Shown here: in pieces, positions 22,880-35,307 of the stretch
How the letters are laid out: each line of letters begins with the position of its first letter
Position numbering within the stretch: position 1 is the stretch's first letter
Source: Anticarsia gemmatalis
Taxonomy: Eukaryota; Arthropoda; Insecta; Lepidoptera; Erebidae
Direction of reading: 5' to 3'
NCBI RefSeq assembly: GCF_050436995.1
Contig: NC_134753.1
Span: 8,308,001 to 8,372,000 of the forward strand
DNA length: 64,000 nucleotides
Position numbers and translations under genes: made by a program
The notes under the pieces: generated by a model
The model's input: the letters and a program-made list of their open reading frames with translations, nothing else
Told to the model about the DNA's origin: nothing
The model's database searches: none

Positions 22880-25800
22880 ATGTCGGCCACAAGTACCGCG
22901 CTACTGCGCGCATGCTCCTTGCTCCTGTGCCTAGTGGCAGGTGAGCGACTCGGAGTTCTATGCCACCTTACTTCACGTGCCACACAGTGCGACCACTTCA
23001 ATTAATTACAATGGATTCCACAAATAAGTTTCACATCATCAAAATTTGACAGGCAGTGATTTTTTAATTTATGTTTTGTTTGGGTACACTTTAGTATATC
23101 TAGTAACGGTATAGTTTCAAAGACTGGTAAAGATGTAACTAAGTGTCGTTTGTGCTTCTCTACTCATATTATTAGACCAAATTAGGTTCAAACAATACAC
23201 AAAAAACAACTCGGTGTAATAAAATGAATCACAAATAAGATGTTCTACATTTTAAACCTCTCTCAAATATTCATATCATTTACCTATAGGTATGAATAAA
23301 AATAATTACTTAAAATGATTGTCTAATAAGTAGTGTTTCCTGAAGGCACGTGAGCATGTAGGGTAGTTTGTTAAGCAAATATACTTAGTGTTCAGGTGCG
23401 ATAACGATATATCAGTTAGAAGATAGGGATCTCATGTGCTCGATACAATAGGATGTTCGGATCCCTGTTCTATTTCACATGACTCACCCAATCATAACAC
23501 CACAGGAAGAGAAACTTTTATATGCAATTTGCTATTGTGCGCGCTATAATACGCAACTAATAGTTGAGCAGATGTCTTCTAATATTTAGGTAGTTGATAG
23601 TTAAATCAGATTGTATTATAAGCTGGGCGTAGATTTAAGGATAAGACATTTCGCATAGATTATACAGGACAAGACAATAGCCGGTGAAGATGGTTGGAAT
23701 AGGTATTTTATCGAATAGTTCGAATAACGTCGACCCACACCGCGTGCGCTCTGGTCGCGGTGGTATTTTTAACATTCCCGGACCGCCTCAAGGTTAGCCA
23801 AGATAGTCGCTTATTCATTGGGATATGACCTAATTTCCCATAGTAAATTATTTATAGAATTTTCATGAAGTAATGGATGAAAATTTAAACATTAGGAAAT
23901 AACATCTGAACCAAATGGGCAATCGACCTCGTTGAGGCGTTATGTCCGGAAGTTAGTTAGCCGCTTTTAAATGAAGTGCATCAGCCCGAATTGTTTACAT
24001 TGCTATAAGTATGTTTGTACTCTCCTCCATGCAAACATCAAGCTCTGCTATATTATAATAGCTATACAAATACATACCGAGTACCTTTAACGACACTTTG
24101 GTGTTTTGTCTTCTAATATAAAAATTGCTAGCGTGGGTCGACTATTACTATTAGCTTGGTACGATACTAAAATGATGAGCAATATTGTTACTAAAAATAT
24201 ATCGTGATCCATCGTAATAACCCTAAGTCGTAAATCGTTGGTAACACAGATTTATTGTCCACCCTAGGTGTTCCTCATGAAGGTATAGGTCCAACACATT
24301 GAGAGGTATCGAAGGTACAACTAATGACAAAAAACGCTTTTAAATATTGAACATGAGCCAAACTGAACGGTAAATAAATACAAGAAAATTTGTTTTGTTC
24401 TTGCTGTTGTTACGGACATCGACTGTTTACTAAAGTTGTAGTCATTAAATTGCACTACTAACGAGTTAGTGTATTGAGATTTATTTTAATTAGAATAGCT
24501 AGGCAACTAGTGCATGAATGTCTTGATTTTTTCGCTAACAATACCTTAATGATCGACAGGTAGTCGCCAGCTATCAATAAAAGAATTTGTGGTTCCGAAG
24601 GCGGTTGAAATTGGAAATGATGCAGAATTACGGTGTCAGTACGAGTTAGGGGCAGGGGAGACGGAAGCTGCGCTGTTTGTCAAATGGTGGTGGACGCCGG
24701 AGTCATCGTCGAGTGACGACAGGAAACAGATCTATCAGAGAATAGCGGGCCAACCCGCCGAGTCCATCCATCACGATAATTCTAGCAAAATAGGTGATTT
24801 TCTTCGCTTGTTACCGTAATAAGATGCACTGAGGTGATTCCTGCAAAAAAGCGCGACGGTAATTCCGAAAAATAACAAGTCAATTACCTATATTGGACTA
24901 ATAATATTGTCTAGATTACCTACTAGGTTTACATATTATTATAGTGTTAAATTTCAAGGTTTAAGGCTACTTCTACTGCATAATGCAACAACCTATAAAC
25001 AGGGATTACTCCAGTGCATTTGGAGCGCAAAGATTAGACAATGGACTCGTCATAATCAAACATATACCTTTCAGAAATAAAAGAAAATGATACCATCGTA
25101 CTAACTGATGTCAGCCCTGTGGATTCAGGAAGATATGAGTGTGAAGTGTGGAACATCGAAGAAGTTCGACAACACGATAAATTGATTGTATTCCGTAAGT
25201 TATGCTTCTAATAAAGATGATCAATACTCTGTATAATATAATGATAGTTAGGTCTATAATGTAAGAATCAATGTACAATTCACCTACATAATATACTTAT
25301 TTTTAATCGAATAGATTTGTAGGATGACTTCGAGGATGAAGCTACCTCAGCAGATTTTGTAATATTCGAAGTGGTACAATACCCAGAGGGCAAAAATTTT
25401 CTTGTAGAACATTTTCCCACACCTGTTATTGTTACTGCTAGCCGCATCGGCCCACTGTTGGGCAAAACCCTATGTACCCCTATATATCTATCATTACTTT
25501 ACTCAGTCAAATAAAACATCTAATTATTTTCAGATATGGGCACAGGGCCTACAGTAAATGTTTCTGAGGTAGAAGTCGGAGAAGACGACAGGAAAGATAA
25601 CTTGTTACTAGTGGAATGCCAAGCAGATGACGTAGCGCCTAAACCAGAACTCAGCGTCACGATTAATGGGTGGGTATGATTTTATACACAAGCTTTGTTT
25701 TTCTTTCATATGTGATGTTTGTTACATCGGATAGTTTGATTGTGCAAGTAGAAATGTGTAAAATATAGCCACATTTTGCCGTTTATAAATCACTAGTTCA

Positions 25801-28632
25801 ACTCCGCTTGCGTCACCTAATAGAGAATGGATCATAATTTTCCCCGCTTTTTGTAACATTTCTCGTTGCTACTTCGCTCCTAATGGCTCTAGCGTGATGT
25901 TATGGCCTATAGCCTTCCTCGATAAATGGACTATCTAACACTGAAAGAATTTTTCAAATCGGACCAGTAAATCCTGAGATTGGCGCGTTCAAACAAACAA
26001 ACTCTTCAGCTTTATAATATTAAGTATAGATATAGCCTGTTGCCTCGATAAGGAATATAATTTCGGGATGAGCAGTCAATAGTCATACATTTTTATTATT
26101 CAACCTGGCTACAAGGGTCTGAATAATCAGGTTATTTTCCTAAAAATCGGTTTAGCTGTTAAGATGCGACGAGACAGACAAATAGACTTTCACGTTCATA
26201 GTATTAGTATGGATTACGAATATGTTGAGACACAATATTTCAATCGTTATTACAGACATGAAATCAACATGACGACGATCATCGAAGACGTTGACAGCAA
26301 CGGCCTCTACTCTGTTTACGCGAACACCACGCTCAGCACCGACGACATGGAGGAGAGTGAAGTTCGCTGCGAGATCTTTTACTCAGACACGAACATCGCA
26401 CACCCACCGTATGTCGATGTCAAGACATTTGTACCTGCAGGTATGATGCTAAACAATCAAATACCACGTAATGGGTAGGTACACTAGGTACGTCGTAATT
26501 TAAAGTAATATGCAGGCTCCATTGGCAAAGAAAATTCGTGGCAATCAGTCAACATTTAAATGACGATCTACATTTTTAAAAATACTTTTTTTAGATACTT
26601 ATATTTTTTAGCTAGGTATCTACTTACCTTTTAAGTTCGCGCCTGTTTGATTGTCATGAATAATCTGTGTGGTTGTGGACACAATTTGCGTACTTATTGT
26701 TTATGTTGAAATCTAATTAAGTATGTTAAGTTTGTAGGTATAAAGTTGTGCATCGAAATTCGCTTAATGGCACACTCGTGTTGGCTTTGGAACGTCTTCA
26801 CGTTGTTCAATAATTTAAGTAATGTGAGCGAGCAATGATGTAATTGTTGAAATAATAACTATCAGGTGCATCTATCATTGAACTAAACAATCATATTCAT
26901 ACAAACTATGTTACAAAAAGAAAAGCATGAAGAAGTAACAGCATTTCGCTTTTATAATGCCATTTAAATTGATCTATATCCTTAAAGTGACTGGTAAAAT
27001 TTGCTGGAAATTGTACCTACCCCTAGCCTAGCCTACTGTTTGGTCATATTCGATACGTTCGAGTCAGAAAGATTTTGGGCTACTTACAAAGCTGGCCAAG
27101 CAACAACCATTTGAAATTTCAAGCTCCACCAAAAAATCATATCTCCCCATTCCTTAAAAAAATTGGATACTGTTCAGCCTCATCTTCATGACACAGAGGT
27201 AATTACTAACATAGGTAACTATAAATTCAAAGAGCAGTATGTAACCTACAGACTTTCAGTGTCACAATAATATAATATATTCAGTATATTGTAGATTCTA
27301 TGTGTACTTGCAACTTACTGTAGTAGATCGGATTTCTCAGAGTTCAGCAAGTGTGTGCGCCACCTGAGTTTGTGTTGTCTGTATACTAACGCATTGGTTA
27401 TTGGTCATGGTCGACGCCAGGCTGCGACACGCAGTCCACTACAGAGATGCCTGAGGACACGACAGAGCCGGAAGCTACGCCAGAGTCTTTGCAAAATCCC
27501 AGTAAGTCACTATTAGGTACCGTCACCGTGATACCGACACACTTATCTACACCAATCTGCAAAAGCAAACATAATATCAATTATATTATTAACTCAATCT
27601 GCGTATTCTTTCAATTGTTTTAACAGTTTTACAGTATTTGTTATAAATATGATGACAAAATGATTTTATAATATCCAACGTTCATTTTATATATTCATCT
27701 TTATTTATTCTTTTTAATAATATGTAAATTTTACTATACTTATTTATCATATATTACCTATCCGGATATCCTGGCTACGTCCATGTACCTTGTTTGTTAA
27801 TAATATGTACTTTAACCAACTTTATACACCCGTATGTATGGGCGTACATGTTCTGGGGCGGAGTGGTTATTTAATCAGTTATGGTATACCTACTTGTGAC
27901 TGTTGTCTGCTGACATATAAGTTTGACACCTAGGTACCTACCTACCTACTTATCACCGGTGCCTAACTACCGAATTATGGCCACGCTCAGTTGTGCCTAC
28001 TTAATCAACTTTTTTGTTATAATTCTGTATGTAAGTAAATATTTACTATTTAATTAACTTAAATATGACTTGGAGCCGTTAATGTTTACCTAACTAACTT
28101 AAGCTGTACAGTGTTTAATATCCAAATTGATTTTTAAGGTTGCGTTTGGATTTCGCACTCCTTTTTTTTATTTCAGCTTAAACAAAACGAAGTCATATTT
28201 AAGTAATTTATATCGCACTTAGTTAAGTGTCAACTAATTTACTGGCTGCATAGTCTTGTGTGTTAAGAACAGCTTTTTGACGCTTTCTATTGTAGAACTA
28301 ATCTAACCAATAATTAGATACCAACTGACCTATTAGTATAGTGATGAGCAGGTGTTAATACTTACTTTAAGTGAGTTTAAAATCATATTACCTTGCGTGA
28401 CTTAAGACAAAATAAAAGCGTTGAAGCCGCTACCCGATTCGTCTCAAGAAGTACCTACCTACATGTATATTGTGACACGCATCCCTCATGTCATAAGGAC
28501 TTATTTGTTTGTTATTTTCTAAATTAACATGACTTGGTTTACTTTCCAGGTGACGACGGCGTTCAGCTCCATTGTTCGTGGGTACTGCTCACGATTGCTG
28601 TCCTCCTCACACATCTGCAAGATACACTTTGA
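22880..28632 (+). CDS. GPI-anchored cell-surface protein with two Ig domains
   Basis: Seven exons: 22880-22940, 24560-24793, 25075-25194, 25534-25669, 26256-26440, 27421-27501 and 28550-28632, 299 residues. Residues 1-21 form a signal peptide. Ig1 has C46, the W63 region and C121 inside DSGRYEC. Ig2 has C167 and C222 and lacks the core Trp. Sequons include N147, N188 and N207. A Thr/Pro/Glu-rich stalk follows, and the protein ends in a short hydrophobic segment (WVLLTIAVLLTHL) without a cytoplasmic tail, as in GPI anchoring. The Ig1 pattern (LRCQYEL, VKWWW) recalls insect Beat-type adhesion proteins, but I cannot assign the family. The exon 6 acceptor has a weak pyrimidine tract, so that exon is less certain. 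AATAAA is at 28782. No TGTCA cluster or TATA box is seen. Confidence 0.75.
25793..26030 (-). mobile_element. Lep1-type Helitron copy
   Basis: Reverse orientation: CTAG at 25793-25796 and the TCTATAC start at 26030. It lies in intron 4 of the Ig gene. Confidence 0.7.
28058..28203. mobile_element. Small inverted-repeat element
   Basis: CTTAAATATGACTT at 28058-28071 is repeated inverted at 28190-28203 (14/14), with a further inner AAGCTG match. It is in intron 6 of the Ig gene and is probably a MITE. Confidence 0.45.
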
Positions 28633-28904
28633 GTTTCCTCTAATATGTGATACTAATAATGTGACTATATTACTATAAGAATATGTTACTATATAACTAA
28701 GCGTTAATTTTTATAAGCTTTATCTAGTAAATAATTTAAATATTATTGCAATTTACATTATAAATCAAATCTACTGTTACTAATAAAATATTTTTTATTG
28801 AAAGTGATCACCCTAGTAGTTCCTAACAACCTCCCAACCTTTGTTTTTTTTGGTGAGCCACAGATCAGTAGCTGTATTAATTTTAAATAATACTAGGTAT
28901 ACTA

Positions 28905-29190
28905 TTAATTACTGCTTGTGTTGGGCGGTCGGTAATGTTTCCGTGTGCTGCCCGGTCTCGGGTTCGATTCCCGTGTCGGGCAAAGTGCTTTTGATCTTTT
29001 TTAATTTATAGATAAATATTTCTCAATAGTAGCTCTGAGTTTGGTAACGTCCCCGGAAAGTGGCACTAGACCCGCCCACATACAGAACGCTGCTTACCTT
29101 AAATTTACTTTTGATTTCGATTGTACCTGGTATACCAATAGGTTCATGCCGAAACGCCAATATATTCATACACCTCTGCCTACACTTACA
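28905..29190 (+). mobile_element. tRNA-derived SINE, second family
   Basis: Begins with a tRNA-like head with B-box GGTTCGATTCC (about 28950), then CTCAATAGTAG and GGCACTAGACCC blocks also seen at 19640-19790. It is not a functional tRNA: no cloverleaf can be completed from the head. Confidence 0.55.
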
Positions 29191-31969
29191 ACATTAGCGA
29201 CATTTTAGTGATTTTATATTTATACAATTCTACATGCATATGCTAGGGGATATTACGTTAGGAAAACTGTCAATTACTAACTTCTTCCAGCGCGTAATGA
29301 AATACAGCAGACAGCCCATTGCGAGAATGAAGATGTAACAAATGAGTATTTTAACCGATGGCGGCGAAAGGATCTTTTGGTTTAAGATAATTTTAGACTT
29401 GCCGTGTAAAAGCCAAGGTAGCAAAGTTTATTATAAATAAATATAGAAAATAGATTAAAACTCTCAAATACTTTATAAATAACGATTATTATAATTTATT
29501 GAGCTAATGTATAATTATGCACAATATATTTATGTACTTTTTTTATTTTGACACCTTATTCTTACAGAGTAGGTAGGTATACAGGTTTACACGAATATTA
29601 TTAAATAAAAAATATCATTTACATGTCAATGTTTATACTTAAATAATAATATGTTATTTGTCGATAATGCATGCAAATGCCTACTACATGCCTAATATAG
29701 ATTAGTCTAGGAACCTACTTACTTTTAATGGCATGTTTCAATCAAATTTAAATGTTTAACGATCGTGTGCTGCGTTTGTACGTACGTATTGTGAATGTAT
29801 AAGACATTTCTTTAACTTATGCTTAATTGGCAAATAATAAAATGGAAGCTTTGTTTGATTTTGAGCCATGTAGTATTTACAGGACAAATCAGGTCTTTGG
29901 TTTCTTAGCCTCTTATTTTACACCTACTCTTACAAAGTTACAAGTATAGCAAGTATATAGTATATTATATACAATGTACATAGTCCTCCTACTGCATGCC
30001 ACATCAATTTGTTACTACTTTGCTCGAGAAACATCAGTCTAAGATATTTTTTTTAGTTACAAAACACTAATAGTCTTTTAAGATTATTTATAAAGCCTTA
30101 AAATTAAATTTGATATTTATTTAAACATAATGCCTTGCCTGTTTACACTTATTATACACATTTCCCAGGCATTATAATTGGCTTCAAAATAAAAACATCA
30201 TAGATGGAACAATGGGAGTTAGGCAGACAGTTGTCCAAAAAATGTAGGCATAGTCTGGACTGTCCTTACTATATTCTGATTAGATTTAACTTAGATTAAG
30301 ACTCACCGTTTCGGATATCTTTAATGATGCTTAGAATTCTTGCAGTTGAGTTCTTTTTTGTTTTAGACCAGGCCGACTAAATATGCGATTTTGACACATT
30401 TTCTCAAATTTTTGTAGTGCATGTGGCACATCATTTTAAAGATAATAAATTAAAAAGTTTTTAGGAAAGTTGATAAACTCTCCAAAAGGATGAAACGATG
30501 AGTCTTTGAGTCTTATACAGTGTGCTTCACACATCAGTCAAGTAAATGACTAACAAATATTACACTCTAAAGCAGCCACACATTCTATAATTATGATTAG
30601 GTAAGTATGTATATACAAAGTAAACAAATTTATAACTCTACACTGCCACTTATAATGGCAAAATAACTATAACATTGTCTCGGCTCACATTAAATGTAGA
30701 TTTCTTAACTAACAATCCACTTTTAGGGATTACTTAACATCATAGTTGTTCTATAGGTACATATTATAAATATTTGTGTAAATAATCAAATTGTAATATT
30801 TATCCACTGCTGACATTACCAGGTAAATATCATGTCAGTGGGAGCTACCTGAAGTTTATTTTATGATATATATCTTCTATGCACGGAAACTCATTCGTTG
30901 TTCAATGCAAGTATAGTAATTGCTAATCGACATTAAGTCGGCGTAATCATGGATCAGAACAACGTGTAAGTATAAATTATCAACATTTCTGTACGTACAG
31001 AGAATCGTATCCCCACATGTTATTTAACCGCTACGCTATCACTCAACATCGCACAACATACGAACACAAGGCAATTTATTATGTAGCCAGGCGATACTAG
31101 GCTGCCATCCACATTGTGTGTTCATAGAAAGGGTGTTTTTTAGAAGTCAAATTAACATGCTACATTTGTGGTCTACTTTATTTAGACAGACCGATAAACA
31201 GACGTTGGAACATCATCATCGTCAAGGATAACTTACTATACTAGCCTATAAATTATATGATGCTAGATAAAATAAGCGAAAATTTGGACTTCCCCATGGC
31301 ACTCAATCCGAGCTAGCCATGTCATTTGGGCGAAATCATATATGACATCATGGGCTTCAACAGTAAAATAGACGTATTCAGCTATAGTTATACACCTCTA
31401 AAAAACACATTTCATGTATGTAAAAGACCTTAGCCAACCTCTATTCTCAAGTATCAGAAATATAGTGTTTGCAAAAATAAATTACAAGCGCGTCCCATTT
31501 TCATTCTTAAGTACTAGCTAGTTGAATGTTGTATGACACTTGGTTTTGGCTTGAATTGATGTTCATTTGGTATATCTCTACTTTGGTAAAAGCATGCAAT
31601 TAGTTATTTTAAAATTACATTTACATACTTTAGGAACTACACATGAATACACAGCATCATAACAAATAATGTAAGGTTGTTTTTCCATTAGTGACACATT
31701 TTAATATTAATCACTAGCCCACTTTGGCTCCTGTTGTAATAATAACCTAGTAGATAAATCAATGGCACTAATATAAATGAATTTCTATTATTAAAAACTG
31801 TCATTGGCCTTTGTTTCATAAGTCTTTCTCTCAATAGGTACAATATACAACCAGGTTGCAGATTTCCAGTAAATAAGAGCATTATTCTTCAGCTCATTTT
31901 GTAATGTATGAATTGAGCCTGGTGTCATCAATAATATTAATTATGACGAGTCCGCCGAATAAACATTTG
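29191..31969. other. 2.8 kb without a recognised gene
   Basis: AT-rich. Two short minus-strand ORFs stand out weakly. The ORF at 29230-29424 encodes one hydrophobic segment followed by Arg/Lys, but only an internal ATG gives 29 codons. The ORF at 31688-31882 has no ATG-based support. The left part could be 3' sequence of a missed gene; the right part is probably FRS2 3' UTR. Confidence 0.4.
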
Positions 31970-34360
31970 TCAATTTTTGTTTTTTTCGTTATTTCCTGGG
32001 CTGCCACTACCGCATATAATATTGCACGAATTGTGTCTTGTTTTTCGTGAGCCTTCAAGACCTACGGGTATTTCTTCCCCGGCGGCGACGGATGTCAATG
32101 CAACAGTTTTATCAAAGTCAATTGTTGTGTAACCTATGGCAGCAGCAGGCGCCGCAGACGATGTATTAGGGACCATTGGCCTCTCCACGCTGCACTGGGA
32201 TACAAGTCGTCCACGCGACTGGTACACACTTTGAGTGGCTCCATCACTTTTGGAGTTATTAGAGAAGTGACTTTCAGAAGATATATCCCTCGAGGGTTTA
32301 AAAGCTTCCTTGTTAGAATCAATATCAAGTATTGCATAATTTACTTCAATTTCTTCTACAGGTGACATAGAGGCAAATTCAGATTCCGAGAATTTTAGGT
32401 TGTACTCTGAAGAAAAATTTAGTATTTGCTTTAAATTTTCTCCTAGTTCACCCAGTGATAAATTGGCATACGCATTTATTTCGGCCTTGTTACCAACAGT
32501 TAAATTACAATATTCCATTTGTTTAGGTGTCAGAGGAGTAGTAGGTACAACATCACTCTTATTAGACTCTGGGACATTTGCTTCACTGGGTGCAATGTTC
32601 ATATATAATCTAACTGTTTGTTGGGTGTCTGTGTGTGGCTGTTGATCTAAACTCAACTGTGCATAATGTTCACTGGCTGTGCTCAATGTTGGTGAAAGAG
32701 GATTATTATTTGTTTGATTATTTGAAACACCTCCATTTAAGTATTTTAATTCAAGGACCCGGTTAGAATCCTCTTGATCCCTCAATGAATTCAAAGCTGC
32801 CTTTTCCCGCAAGGTATTTCTTAGTATAGCAAGATCCTTGATTAAGTCATTTGAGTAAACATGGCTAGTTTCAACAGGTGGTTCACTCTGGTTGTTGTTA
32901 TGTTCTCTTTTAAAATCTCTTAATTGGTACACATTTGTGACTTGACTGGTACTACTTTGTGATCTTGGATACAAAGGCATCACTTCTAATATGTCTGCAC
33001 TTGAAGGTGATCTTGGTGACTGATTAACATTCCTTGGAACACCAGAATCTGTTAATGTTGGTGGAATATTATTGTTAACCACTGGCCGAATGTTGTTGGC
33101 CTGGCCATTATCTATGGAAGACCGGTGGACAACACTGGCTTGCAATGTTTGCCTTCCTTGTGGAGAGGGTGTGAGTCTTGATACTGGATATGGTACAGAA
33201 TCGTGTATCACATTTTTCAAAAGAATTTGTTGCTGCAGTGTCCTGAATAATAAAGAAGCTCTGCGACATCTAAATGCATATATGCCTTCACCAGTATCAC
33301 ATCTTCTACCTGTGAAAAACAAAAAAAAATATATACAATAATACAGCTATTTTATTAATAACTGTTGACTTTTTACTGTTTGGTTTTAAGAGCCTCATAT
33401 TTGACAGATCACCCATGATTTATCCTATGTACATTTATACTTTGATAATTTTATTTAGGAACAGACTATAAATGTTTATAAGCTTATTAGTAAATGTTTG
33501 CTAGTTGTGGCCAAAATTTACATGAATGTTCCTAGTAAAGAAAAGATTTAATTTAGTCCTCCAAAAAGGTGTATAAATTATTGTGATAATTATTTGTCTT
33601 AGTGTTGGAATTTTAAAACCAAATGCTTAGAAAATCACTTATTATGCCTGTGACTTTGTCAACTCAAACTTAATTTCCACAATTGCCAAGTGGTATAAGT
33701 TGTTACTGCCCACACAAGTTGTTGCAGGTTTGAACCCAAGGCAACACACCAATGACTTTTTAAAGTTATGTGTGTAATAGACATAAATATCACTTGTTCC
33801 AACAGTAAAGGAAAACATCATGATGCAACCTTGCATGCCAGGGAGTTCTTTAAAAAAGTTCTTGAAGGTGTGCAAAGTCCCTAAACCACACTTGGCCAGG
33901 GTGGTGGACTCAAGGTCTAACCCTTCTCTCATTACAGGAAGAGACCCTTGCCCAGCAGTGTTACTTTAATGGGTTAAATTTATTAATTTATTTATCCCAT
34001 TTGTCATAGCATATTATTATGGTTTTCCTCAATAAACTGACTATTCAACATAAAAATATGTTTTGAATTTCAACTGGTCCAAAAGAACAAAGCTTAATAC
34101 TAATAGCTCAGAATAACAATAACAAATGGTGATCAGTTACCTGATTCGAAGCTAAATACACCATTTTCAAATCCATATCTCCTCAGTGAATGTAATGGCC
34201 AAACTGTAGATTCCCTTCCCTCTCTATACAAAATAATATCGTTTTCCGTAATCTCCAATTGGCCGGAACATAGTTCTGCCCCATACTCGTCAATGTTTAC
34301 AACACGAAACACATTAGGATGTTGATCAGTTGTCTCCTTTTTACTATGTAAACACCCCAT
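31970..34360 (-). CDS. FRS2: FRS2-type FGF receptor substrate, myristoylated PTB adaptor
   Basis: Two exons, 34141-34360 and 31970-33309, 519 residues. It begins MGC, fitting N-myristoylation, and then has a PTB domain (about 13-110) with LRRYGFENGVFSFESGRRC and GEGIYAF as in vertebrate FRS2. FRS2 links FGF and related receptors to Ras/MAPK by binding Grb2 and Shp2. Five YxN Grb2-type sites are visible (Y225, Y263, Y309, Y340, Y354), and two later tyrosines (Y398 in NYAILDID, Y467 in GYTTIDFD) match the Shp2-site surroundings of human FRS2. The tail SRKTRHNS is identical to the vertebrate C-terminus, followed by about 20 extra residues. The ATG at 34360 is the only suitable one. The intron holds a SINE. 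Confidence 0.93.
33655..33990 (+). mobile_element. tRNA-derived SINE, full length
   Basis: A-box-like AATTGCCAAGTGG, B-box GGTTTGAACCC near 33728, the GGTGGACTCAAGG block and a TTAAATTTATT tail. It is in the FRS2 intron, antisense to the gene. Confidence 0.65.
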
Positions 34361-35111
34361 CACATTTCAATTAACTTAGTTTCAAATATATCTAGCTATC
34401 TGAAATAGCTGCCACCATAGATTACAGTGCACACAATCTGGAACAAAAGTCAACTTTTGTTATTCAATAATGCTGAAAATATGTCTTCAGACCATGAGAG
34501 AATCAGGTGTAAGCAATTATTACTATGCGCCGTGTTTACATAAATCACGAGATAAAGAAGTCTATACTTTTCATTACATAAATGTACCTATTGATATCTA
34601 TCTATGTATTTATTTCAATTTAAAGTAACTTGTTTAACAAATTTTTGAATATAATAACAAAATATTTTTCACACTATGTAAACACTTCATGTTCATTTGA
34701 CAACACGTAATTTCATTTTACTATAAGCAGTGATAACCCAAATATTATCAACAAAGTTCTTACTTAAAATTTAATTGCGATCTCGCGTATACACAAATTG
34801 TAGTATTTCACCATCCAAACACATAATTATTAATTTCCATGAAAGAAATTGAAACAATTTCAAGCGATAATATTTAATACCACAGAGTGGGTATCAGTGT
34901 GACCAACTAGTGTTTGTAATCTCGGTACGATCTCGAGTAACGAGGTATCGGTATTTCTGGAAAATTTTACCATCTCGAACGTTACGGTATTACATGTGCT
35001 CACTCCGCGGGATTTGTGAAATTGTTAAAAACCTGCACGCTACATATTTGGAGCGCGCACATTACAAAATTATTAGGCAGGATTTTTTGGTTTTCATGCA
35101 TGCTTGGGATA
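34361..35111. other. Divergent promoter region, FRS2 and RAB3GAP2
   Basis: No gene. One TGACA at 34698 lies on the FRS2 side. From about 34910 the sequence is richer in GC and CG steps (TCTCGGTACGATCTCGAG and similar), perhaps an old repeat. Confidence 0.4.
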
Positions 35112-35175
35112 TGACATTGGTCACACTTCGTGTCAATGACAGCGCCTGTCAATCAGTCAATAGGAATAAATGTCA
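35112..35175. promoter_or_regulatory. TGTCA/TGACA cluster upstream of RAB3GAP2
   Basis: TGTCA at 35131, 35147 and 35171 and TGACA at 35112 and 35137, 133-196 bp before the ATG. Confidence 0.5.
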
Positions 35176-35307
35176 AACAGAAATAAATACCTACAAGGCA
35201 AAGCTGATATTTACCTTTCCATTAATTAAATAATGGTGCTATATAAAGCAAACAATTGCCTAATTAGCTTTTGATGATAAGCATTATATGCTTTTTCCAG
35301 AAAAAAA

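Noticed and set aside
22762..23005. Overlapping GC-rich ORFs at the Ig gene start
   Set aside because: The longer plus-strand version uses a GTG start; the ATG at 22880 followed by a signal peptide is the sound start, and the minus-strand ORF is its shadow.
28915..28985. tRNA gene
   Set aside because: A B-box is present but no complete cloverleaf; the flanks match another repeat copy, so it is a SINE head.
31940..31970. Hammerhead-ribozyme-like GACGAGTCC core
   Set aside because: No stem II pairing and no correct GAAA-side core could be completed.
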